Below are positions 8,101 through 15,365 of a stretch of DNA of 25,265 bases, in pieces. Both the position numbers and the translations under genes were made by a program. The stretch spans positions 1 through 25,265 of the forward strand of contig JAVVPL010000019.1 of NCBI GenBank assembly GCA_036655775.1, in the 5' to 3' direction. This DNA comes from JAVVPL01 sp036655775 (lineage in GTDB: Bacteria; Bacteroidota; Bacteroidia; Bacteroidales; P3). The notes below the pieces were generated by a model that ran no database searches, was not told where the DNA came from, and saw only the letters and a program-made list of their open reading frames with translations. Within the stretch, counting starts at the first letter, position 1. Every line of letters starts with the position of its first letter.

Positions 8101-8913
8101 ATGAAAAAATTAACTTTGTTTTTCGCTTTCTTTTATTTGGTTTCGGTGGTGGGAAATGCTCAAAAAATTAAAGGTTCCGATACGGTGCTTCCACTGGCTC
8201 AAAAAGAGGCTGAAAGTTTTTCAAAAAAAAATCCACAGGCAAGATTAGTAATTACAGGGGGCGGCTCTGGTGTGGGTATTGCGGCGCTGATTGATGGCTC
8301 AACCCAAATTGCAATGAGCTCTCGTAAAATGAAATTTGATGAAAAACTTAAACTACAAGAAGTGGGAAAAACAGCAATAGAAAAAATAATTGCATACGAT
8401 GCGCTAGCGGTGGTAGTCAATCCCAAAAATCCAGTGAATCAACTTACGCGTGAACAATTGGAAAAGATTTTTACAGGCAAATTGACAAATTGGAAACAAG
8501 TGGGTGGAAAAGATCTCAAAATTGTGGTCTATGCTCGCGAAAGTAGCTCGGGAACTTATGAGTTTTTCAAAGAAAGTATTTTAAAACATAAAAATTATAA
8601 ATCCTCTATTCTTTCGATGCCTGCCACTGGCGCAATTATTCAATCGGTTTCACAAACCCCTGGGGCTATTGGGTATGTGGGATTGGCATACATAAACAAG
8701 GCCGTAAAAGCATTAAAGGTGAGCTATGATGGCAAAAATTTTGTGATGCCTACCTATGCTTCTGCAAAAAATAAAAGCTATCCTGTGGTTCGCCCTTTAT
8801 ATTTTTATTATACAAAAAAAGATGCAGCAAAGGTAGCAAACTTTATTAATTATGTGATGTCACCTACGGGTCAGGCTCTTGTTAAAAACTTAGGTTACAT
8901 TGACGCAAAATAA
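8101..8913 (+). CDS. pstS: Phosphate ABC transporter periplasmic binding protein PstS
   Basis: PstS is the high-affinity periplasmic phosphate receptor that delivers its ligand to PstCA. The 270-residue protein starts with a signal peptide (about 1-20, cleaved near GNAQ); no lipobox cysteine is seen, so it should be soluble. Ligand-loop motifs of the family are present: KGSDTVLPL (about 24-32), the GGGSGVGIAAL loop (53-63), IAMSSRKMK (70-78) and ARESSSGTYEF (145-155). The family hinge segment QLEKIFTGKLTNWKQVGG is at about 119-136 and recurs inside the following PstC. It is short for the family, as in the compact PstS proteins of Bacteroidota. It sits 14 bp after the porin gene and 5 bp before pstC. 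Confidence 0.95.
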   Translation: MKKLTLFFAFFYLVSVVGNAQKIKGSDTVLPLAQKEAESFSKKNPQARLVITGGGSGVGIAALIDGSTQIAMSSRKMKFDEKLKLQEVGKTAIEKIIAYDALAVVVNPKNPVNQLTREQLEKIFTGKLTNWKQVGGKDLKIVVYARESSSGTYEFFKESILKHKNYKSSILSMPATGAIIQSVSQTPGAIGYVGLAYINKAVKALKVSYDGKNFVMPTYASAKNKSYPVVRPLYFYYTKKDAAKVANFINYVMSPTGQALVKNLGYIDAK

Positions 8914-8918
8914 ATAAA

Positions 8919-10169
8919 ATGCAAGACAAAATAAATAAATTAGAAGGGCTTAGAACTCGGAAATTTCGAAGATTGTTCAAGGGCTTTGAGTTTTTGATAG
9001 AAAAAATGTTTATGCTTAGTGGTGGAGTCACTTCTTTAACTATTTTGCTAATTGTGATTTTTTTATTCAAAGAAGGAGCGGGTCTTTTTAGCAGCCCTGT
9101 GGTGGAAGAGGGCTATGTACTGGCTGTGAACAGAGATAATGCAGTGCCAAATTTGGATCCTCAAACGATCAAAGAAATTTTTGATGCACAAATTACAAAT
9201 TGGAAACAGGTGGGTGGTGCTGATAAGGAAATTATAGTGTTCCGTTTGAGTGATATTACTTCGTATTTTAGTGAAGAGGAAATAGGTGCAGAATTTGAAA
9301 AATTGCCTAGCTGTATTTCACAAGTGGTGGCACAAAATCCAGGAATTCTAGCTTTTTTTCCAAAGACGTATGTAGATGCCGACTTTGCGGGTCGAATTTT
9401 TGAAAATCAAACAATTTCTTTTAGTGATTTTTGTACAGGAACCGAATGGTACCCTACAGCACAACCCACGCCTTTGTTTGGCGTTTTACCTTTGATCATG
9501 GGTACTCTCTGGGTGTCGTTGGCGGCCATTTTGTTTGCGCTTCCTTTTGGCTTAGCTGCGGCTATTTATATGGCCGAATTGGCGGGAGAGAGAACGCGTA
9601 AAATTTTAAAACCGTTGTTTGAACTGTTGGCTGGGATTCCTTCGGTAGTATATGGATTTTTTGGATTGGTGGTGCTGGTGCCCCTCATTCAAAAAGGTTT
9701 TAATTTGGCCGTGGGAGAAACCGCTTTGGCGGGATCTATTATTCTTGCCATTATGGCTTTACCTACCATTATTACCATTGCTGAAGATGCTATACGCAAT
9801 GTGCCTCGAGCCACTAAAGAAGCCTCTTTGGCTTTGGGCGCCACCCATTGGCAAACTATTTGGCGTGTAATATTGCCATTTTCTATTTCGGGGATTTCGG
9901 CTGCCGTAGTATTGGGTATTGGAAGAGCTATTGGCGAAACAATGGCGGTATTGATGGTAACGGGAAATTCGGCAATTATTCCAACTACCTTATTGGAACC
10001 TGTGCGAACTATTCCTGCAACTATTGCCGCGGAACTTGGTGAAGCACCCAACGGAGGCGTGCATTATGAAGCCTTATTTTTATTGGGGTGCATTTTATTT
10101 TTAATTACACTTATCATTAGTATTTCCGCAGAAGTTATTGCTAATAAAAGACCTAAACCATCTATTTAA
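8919..10169 (+). CDS. pstC: Phosphate ABC transporter permease PstC with PstS-like periplasmic insert
   Basis: PstC pairs with PstA to form the inner-membrane phosphate channel. The protein has 416 residues, about 100 more than typical PstC. After the first membrane helix (about 35-51) comes a hydrophilic stretch at about 55-175, expected in the periplasm. In it QTIKEIFDAQITNWKQVGG (82-100) closely matches the PstS segment at 118-136 and is followed, as in PstS, by an IVVYAR-like strand (EIIVFR). The permease core begins at about 185. It carries the EAA loop that contacts PstB, EASLALGATHWQTIWRVILP at about 301-320, then GIGRAIGETMAV. It starts 5 bp after pstS and is followed by pstA after 14 bp. 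The call is certain; the insert's role is not known. Confidence 0.95.
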   Translation: MQDKINKLEGLRTRKFRRLFKGFEFLIEKMFMLSGGVTSLTILLIVIFLFKEGAGLFSSPVVEEGYVLAVNRDNAVPNLDPQTIKEIFDAQITNWKQVGGADKEIIVFRLSDITSYFSEEEIGAEFEKLPSCISQVVAQNPGILAFFPKTYVDADFAGRIFENQTISFSDFCTGTEWYPTAQPTPLFGVLPLIMGTLWVSLAAILFALPFGLAAAIYMAELAGERTRKILKPLFELLAGIPSVVYGFFGLVVLVPLIQKGFNLAVGETALAGSIILAIMALPTIITIAEDAIRNVPRATKEASLALGATHWQTIWRVILPFSISGISAAVVLGIGRAIGETMAVLMVTGNSAIIPTTLLEPVRTIPATIAAELGEAPNGGVHYEALFLLGCILFLITLIISISAEVIANKRPKPSI

Positions 10170-10183
10170 TATTTAAAGTATCT

Positions 10184-11053
10184 ATGAAGAAAAATTATAA
10201 TAAAAATAAACGAACGCAAAATATTGCTTTCTGGATATTTAGAGGAATGAGTTTCTTTATTATCTTGCTATTGGGATGGATCCTTGGATTTTTGGTGTAT
10301 CAAGGAATTGGCGTAATTAATTGGGAATTTTTGACGGGAATGCCCACGGATGGAATGACGGGAGGGGGAATTTTTCCTGCTATTGTAGGTACTCTCTGTT
10401 TGATGCTGGGCTCTATGGTCTTTGCTTTTCCTATTGGTTTGATGTCTGGAATTTATATTAATGAGTACGCAAAAGATACGTACTTGGTAAAATTTATTCG
10501 TGTTATGACCAATAATTTGAGTAGTATTCCTTCTATTGTATTTGGTTTGTTTGGAATGGCTTTATTTGTGAATACCTTGGGATTTGGCGATTCCATTTTG
10601 GCAGGTTCTTTAACTTTGGGATTGTTGGTATTGCCTGTGGTAATACGCACCACCGAAGAGGCTCTAAAGGCGGTGGATCCTAGTTTTAGAACAGGGTCGT
10701 TGGCTCTGGGAGCAAGTAAATTACAAACCATTCGTAAGGTAATTTTACCTATGGCTTTTCCTAATATTATTACAGGTTTGATTCTTTCTATTGGACGGGT
10801 ATCGGGCGAAACTGCACCTATTTTATTTACGGTGGCCGCCTATTTTTTGCCTCGTTTACCTACTTCAATTTTTGATCAAGTGATGGCACTTCCCTATCAT
10901 CTATATGTGTTGGCTACGAGTGGTACAGATATCAATGCAGCACGACCTGTGGCTTATGGAACTGCTTTGGTACTTATTCTACTGGTACTATTAATAAACC
11001 TTTTGGCGAATGCACTACGTCGCTATTTTTCTAACAAAGTAAAAACAAATTAA
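10184..11053 (+). CDS. pstA: Phosphate ABC transporter permease PstA
   Basis: This is the second inner-membrane subunit of the Pst phosphate importer. It has 289 residues and about six membrane segments, the first at about 22-40. The family motif NNLSSIPSIVFGLFGMALFV lies at about 110-129. The EAA loop RTGSLALGASKLQTIRKVIL at 169-188 is followed by GRVSGETAPILF, the PstA counterpart of the PstC GRAIGET segment. Unlike its partner PstC, it has no large periplasmic insert. The gene lies 14 bp after pstC and ends one base before the pstB start, so tight co-translation is likely. Confidence 0.96.
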   Translation: MKKNYNKNKRTQNIAFWIFRGMSFFIILLLGWILGFLVYQGIGVINWEFLTGMPTDGMTGGGIFPAIVGTLCLMLGSMVFAFPIGLMSGIYINEYAKDTYLVKFIRVMTNNLSSIPSIVFGLFGMALFVNTLGFGDSILAGSLTLGLLVLPVVIRTTEEALKAVDPSFRTGSLALGASKLQTIRKVILPMAFPNIITGLILSIGRVSGETAPILFTVAAYFLPRLPTSIFDQVMALPYHLYVLATSGTDINAARPVAYGTALVLILLVLLINLLANALRRYFSNKVKTN

Positions 11054-11054
11054 T

Positions 11055-11807
11055 ATGGCAATTATAGAAGCTAAAAATGTCAATTTTTATTATGGCGATT
11101 TTCACGCGTTAAAGAATATTTCTCTGGATATAGAGAAGAACTCCGTGACTGCTTTTATCGGGCCTTCTGGCTGCGGAAAATCAACTTTTTTACGACTTAT
11201 CAATAGGATGAACGACTTGATTGACAAAACGCGCTTAGAGGGGCAAATTTTAGTGGAAGGACGGGATATCTATCACAAGAATGTAGAGGTAGATGAACTC
11301 CGAACACAGGTGGGCATGGTGTTTCAAAAACCAAATCCATTTCCTAAAAGTATTTTTGATAATGTGGCCTACGGACTCCGTGTAAATGGAATTAAGGATA
11401 AAAAATATATTGAACAAAGAGTAGAAGAATCGTTGAAAGGGGCTGCACTATGGACTGAGGTAAAAGATAAATTGAAAAAATCGGCTTTTGAACTTTCGGG
11501 AGGACAACAGCAACGCTTATGTATTGCACGAGCTATGGCTATCAAGCCTTCAATTGTTTTGATGGATGAACCTGCCTCCGCTTTAGATCCTCTCTCGACC
11601 GCCAAAATAGAAGAACTCATTTATGAATTGAAAAAAGAATATACCCTCGTTATTGTGACCCATAATATGCAACAAGCAGCAAGGGTTTCGGATAAAACGG
11701 CATTTTTTTATTTGGGCGAATTGATCGAATATGACCAAACGCAAAACATGTTCTTGAACCCTCAGGTAGAGGCTACACAAAACTATATTACAGGTCGCTT
11801 TGGTTAA
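11055..11807 (+). CDS. pstB: Phosphate ABC transporter ATP-binding protein PstB
   Basis: PstB is the cytoplasmic ATPase that powers the PstCA channel and, with PhoU, conveys phosphate status to the PhoR kinase in well-studied bacteria. It is full length at 250 residues. Walker A GPSGCGKST is at 36-44, the Q-loop GMVFQKPNPFP at 87-97, the ABC signature LSGGQQQR at 147-154, Walker B IVLMDEP at 167-173 with the catalytic Glu, and the switch-His motif VTHNMQQAARVSD at about 201-213. QKPNPFP and the NRMNDL segment after Walker A are typical of PstB rather than other ABC ATPases. Confidence 0.98.
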   Translation: MAIIEAKNVNFYYGDFHALKNISLDIEKNSVTAFIGPSGCGKSTFLRLINRMNDLIDKTRLEGQILVEGRDIYHKNVEVDELRTQVGMVFQKPNPFPKSIFDNVAYGLRVNGIKDKKYIEQRVEESLKGAALWTEVKDKLKKSAFELSGGQQQRLCIARAMAIKPSIVLMDEPASALDPLSTAKIEELIYELKKEYTLVIVTHNMQQAARVSDKTAFFYLGELIEYDQTQNMFLNPQVEATQNYITGRFG

Positions 11808-11851
11808 TTCTTTAAAGGACCTATTTATTTATTAATTAAAATTATTTACTT

Positions 11852-12517
11852 ATGAAACCTATTGAAATTGAAATTGAAAGAATAAAAGAACAGCATTCAC
11901 AAATGTGGGAAATGGTGGAACAACAGGTACGCAAAGCGTTTGTAGCTATGGAAACATTCGATAAAGAATTAGCTCATGAAATTATTTCGCGCGAAAAAAT
12001 GGTGAATGCACAAGAGTTGGTTGTGGATCATTATTGTGAAAATTTTATCGCTCTATTTAATCCCGTGGCGGTAGATTTACGATTGATGATCTCCTTGCTC
12101 AAAATAAATAATAATTTGGAACGCATAGGCGATTTTGCCGAAAGTATTGCCCTTTTTGTATTACACCAACAAACCAAGGTGATGGATCCCGAATTGGTAA
12201 AAAATATACAACTAAAAAAAATGACGGACAATGCGATGCAAATGCTTTCGATTGCTCGTAATGCTTGGGATCAAGAAAATTGTACAATGGCAAGTCGTGT
12301 ACTAACTTTGGACGATATTTTGGATGATATAAATAGAGATTCGGTAAAAATTTTAGCGGATTATAGTGTGGCTCACCCTGAACATGCTACTGAAATCTTA
12401 CATATTTATGCCGTAATTCGACGAATTGAACGCATTGGAGATAGAGCGAGTAATATTGCAGAAGATACTTGTTTTTATTTGGATGCAAAGGAATTGAGGC
12501 ATCGAAATAAAAGCTAA
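11852..12517 (+). CDS. phoU: Phosphate-signalling regulator PhoU
   Basis: PhoU is a cytoplasmic all-helical protein that restrains phosphate uptake and, with PstB and the PhoR kinase, turns off the Pho response when phosphate is plentiful. The 221-residue protein has the two symmetrical three-helix halves of the family. Each half bears a metal-cluster motif: NNNLERIGDFAESIA (about 86-100) and RRIERIGDRASNIAED (190-205). The gene begins 44 bp after pstB, with an AT-rich TTAAAATTATT tract just before the ATG, and is the last gene before the operon terminator. PhoR and PhoB are not in the window. Confidence 0.96.
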   Translation: MKPIEIEIERIKEQHSQMWEMVEQQVRKAFVAMETFDKELAHEIISREKMVNAQELVVDHYCENFIALFNPVAVDLRLMISLLKINNNLERIGDFAESIALFVLHQQTKVMDPELVKNIQLKKMTDNAMQMLSIARNAWDQENCTMASRVLTLDDILDDINRDSVKILADYSVAHPEHATEILHIYAVIRRIERIGDRASNIAEDTCFYLDAKELRHRNKS

Positions 12518-12520
12518 AGT

Positions 12521-12554
12521 AAAAAAAGAGGCGCCTTTATAAGCACCTCTTTTT
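12521..12554. terminator. Strong bidirectional terminator after phoU
   Basis: An A-tract and GAGG-C-GC (12528-12534) pair with GC-A-CCTC (12543-12549) and a T-tract over an 8-nt loop, with one C/A mismatch. It gives TTTTT on the plus strand and seven T on the minus strand. It can therefore also end the minus-strand GLUG gene, about 105 bp beyond that gene's stop; nothing else is recognisable in that gap. Confidence 0.85.
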
Positions 12555-12659
12555 ACCAAAAAACAAAACCTTAAAACCAAAACTATAAATCTCTATTTTA
12601 CTTTGTTAATTCCAATGGTAACAATCCATATAAACCCTTGCTAATTGATACAAAACTAT

Positions 12660-15353
12660 TTAATTTTGTTTGATAAATTTCAAATGTATCCATTTGTTTT
12701 CATTATTTAATACTCTTAAAATATAGATTCCATCTGTGAGTTTACTTACATCCATCTGTGTTTGTCTAGAGGCTGAATGAATGTCCTTGAGTATTTGTCC
12801 ATGCAAATTGAGCAATTGTATGCTTTTTATTTCTGTGCCGATAAGATTAATCGTGTTTCGGGTTGGATTGGGATAAATTTGAATAGAATTACTTTGCTTA
12901 TCTTGCAATTTTTCATTGTCTATACTCTGCGCTCCTTCTTGCCAACTTAACAATGGATAGCCTTGATTTGTTTTTTGTGGATCTTCATACCAAGGCGTGT
13001 ATTCTTGATTTGCATTTAATGTTTTGGCAAAGTTTCCACTAGTCATTTGTTGGGTGGTTTTCCCTTCTGCTTGTGAAAGAATATCTTTGGTAGCTATCGC
13101 ACCTATAGAACAAACATCTTTATCATAATAACAATTTTCCAATGGAGGACCGTTATGTTTACCTGCAATACTTCCTACGAGTACGTCCCCAATATAACCT
13201 TCGGGCATAATTACTTTCCCTGCACTATAACAATTGTAAATCGCTCCTGAAGATGACATGCCTGCAATACCTCCTAATAAATCGTTTTTGCTGCTAATAA
13301 CTCCTTTATTGTAACAATTGGAAATTTCTCCCATTCCACCCAAACCTGCAATACCTCCTATTCCTTGTTTTTCACCCATAATATCACCCGTATTATAGCA
13401 TTCTCTGATCAGAGATTCCGATTGATTGATCCCTACAATACCGCCTACACTCCCGCTCTCTATACTTTTTATAAGACCCGTGTTATAACTATTTTGAACA
13501 ATTCCTTTTGTTTGATTTATCGATACGATACCACCTACATTTGAACCCTGTCCTAGTATTGGATTTGAATTATGACAATTTTCGATCAAACCGCCATCGT
13601 TGACTCCACAAATACCGCCCACACTTGCTAAGCCAGTCGTACTTCCTTTTCCAATAATACCAAAATTCCGAAGAATGGCACGGCTACTAATTTGCCCAAA
13701 AAAACCTATGTTTTCTTTTAAAATATGCAAATTTAGATTTTTTATATTGTAAAAACGACCATCAAAAATTCCAGCAAAAGCATTGTTTTCTGCTCCAATA
13801 GGAACCCATTGATAGGCCGACAAATCAATATCATTCATTAAAAGAATTGTTTCGGATTGAAAATTGATTTTGGAAGGAAGTATATTTTTTTCACTAGAGA
13901 TTACCGCGCCATTGTATACGGCCGAAATCCATGCCAATTCTTCGGCTGTACGAATTTGGTACTCTTTCTTTTTATTCGGTTCTGCCACATGCCCATATAA
14001 TTTTGAATACGTGATTTTAAATCTTTTTTCTAGTGCATTTGGAATAGAGGCTGTAATAGTAATACTTGTATCTTTCGTAGGTTTGGTAAAAACAACTTTG
14101 CCATTATTAAAATTCAAAATACCTGTGGCATCGGTCGACCAAGTTAGTGTTTCGTCAAGAGTTGTTTTTATAGGAACCGAAAAATCGGATTTTAAGGCCC
14201 ATGTAGTTTCTTCATTGTTAAAAATAAGAGGGGCCACCGATAAGGCTGAAAGAGATCTAATAAGTTGACTGGGACTTTCTACAAACACTTTTAGTTGAGG
14301 ATAGTAACCTGAGGTAAACTGCCATTGTGATTTATCTGAAAAATTAAAAGCAGAACTATCGTTGATCATTTTTGCATTTGTCAATGGGATCGCAGCCATA
14401 TTATCGATCAATCCTACACAAGTTTGAGCATCGATATACGATGTTTTGGCAGCAGGAGCAATACTGTAAATATCATTAATTCCTGATATAGGAGCCGTAT
14501 TATAACAATTTTTCACAATCCCTTTTTTATCCAAAAAACCTACTATACCTCCAAGAAATGTATTGGCACTTATACTTTCTACATTATATGAATTTTCTAT
14601 TAAGCCTGTGCCCATTCCTACTATACCTCCCACATTCCCCATACCTTCTTCAATCCGTCCACAATTAAAGGAATTGCTAATAGAACTTCCTTTGCCTGCA
14701 ATACCACCTAGTTTATACCATCCACTAATGAGTCCCACATTAATACAATTGGAAAGTTTACTTAAGGTATTTTGGCTTTCAAAATACCCCACAATACCAC
14801 CAATACAACCTATATAACTTTTATATCCACTAACCTTACCCATATTTACACAATTGCTTACAGAGCCGTTTTTGCTCCAACCTACCACGGCTCCCACATA
14901 ACTTCCTCCTGTAATAGTACATGTTTTTGCAATAACTATATTTTTCAATTCGGCAGAATCGCTACCCCCAAGTATGCCAACTAAACCGATACTGCTCTCT
15001 TTGGGCAAATCAATATACATATTGTCAATCATTTTAAAATTACCATCTAATATGCCTCCAAAAACATTTTGTATTCTACCTGAAAAACCGTTTCCTATGG
15101 GTGTCCAAGGGGTGTTTTTTCCCCCTAAGTCCAAATTGTTTTCTATTTTAAAATATACATTTTTGTATGCGATTCCTTTATTGACATCACTTGCCAATTT
15201 TGCCAATTGTTCGGGCGTTTTAATCAGATATGGATTGGTACTAATGCCCGTTCCTCCTCCAAACTCAGTGGCAACAGAACCTGTCCAAGGAGTTTGCGCT
15301 TGTGCTACCATAAATATCAGTAGCATTACCCCACAAAATAATATCTTTTTCAT
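12660..15353 (-). CDS. Secreted GLUG-repeat protein with T9SS type A sorting domain
   Basis: The 897-residue exoprotein has a signal peptide at about 1-20 (cleavage near AQAQ). Two blocks of GLUG-type repeats follow, at about 120-295 and 545-735. Each repeat has the form GGI(V/A)G...G.I.NCYN.G.I.G and is about 24-32 residues long; such repeats stack as a beta-solenoid. Each block is preceded by the same lead-in (YLIKTPEQLAKLASDV at about 42-57, YQIRTAEELAWISAVY at about 465-480) and a DIDL/NLDL...W.PIG segment. The unit was evidently duplicated, with an Ig-like spacer (about 355-450) between copies. The C-terminus (IQIYPNPTRNTINLIG, about 825 to the end) is a T9SS type A domain, so the protein is probably released or anchored at the cell surface. 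GLUG modules occur in adhesins, but ligand and role are unknown. It lies 12 bp behind the thioredoxin-like gene, so they are probably cotranscribed. Confidence 0.88.
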   Translation of the reverse strand: MKKILFCGVMLLIFMVAQAQTPWTGSVATEFGGGTGISTNPYLIKTPEQLAKLASDVNKGIAYKNVYFKIENNLDLGGKNTPWTPIGNGFSGRIQNVFGGILDGNFKMIDNMYIDLPKESSIGLVGILGGSDSAELKNIVIAKTCTITGGSYVGAVVGWSKNGSVSNCVNMGKVSGYKSYIGCIGGIVGYFESQNTLSKLSNCINVGLISGWYKLGGIAGKGSSISNSFNCGRIEEGMGNVGGIVGMGTGLIENSYNVESISANTFLGGIVGFLDKKGIVKNCYNTAPISGINDIYSIAPAAKTSYIDAQTCVGLIDNMAAIPLTNAKMINDSSAFNFSDKSQWQFTSGYYPQLKVFVESPSQLIRSLSALSVAPLIFNNEETTWALKSDFSVPIKTTLDETLTWSTDATGILNFNNGKVVFTKPTKDTSITITASIPNALEKRFKITYSKLYGHVAEPNKKKEYQIRTAEELAWISAVYNGAVISSEKNILPSKINFQSETILLMNDIDLSAYQWVPIGAENNAFAGIFDGRFYNIKNLNLHILKENIGFFGQISSRAILRNFGIIGKGSTTGLASVGGICGVNDGGLIENCHNSNPILGQGSNVGGIVSINQTKGIVQNSYNTGLIKSIESGSVGGIVGINQSESLIRECYNTGDIMGEKQGIGGIAGLGGMGEISNCYNKGVISSKNDLLGGIAGMSSSGAIYNCYSAGKVIMPEGYIGDVLVGSIAGKHNGPPLENCYYDKDVCSIGAIATKDILSQAEGKTTQQMTSGNFAKTLNANQEYTPWYEDPQKTNQGYPLLSWQEGAQSIDNEKLQDKQSNSIQIYPNPTRNTINLIGTEIKSIQLLNLHGQILKDIHSASRQTQMDVSKLTDGIYILRVLNNENKWIHLKFIKQN

Positions 15354-15365
15354 GTATTAATGATT

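Noticed and set aside
13200..14900. Regular short repeats suggestive of a tandem-repeat or CRISPR-like array
   Set aside because: Spacing and sequence vary and follow codons of the GLUG repeats; there are no identical repeats with unique spacers.
13864..15360. Plus-strand frames opposite the GLUG gene, with Pro/Ile-rich repeats
   Set aside because: The periodicity is the reverse complement of the Gly/Ile-rich GLUG repeats.
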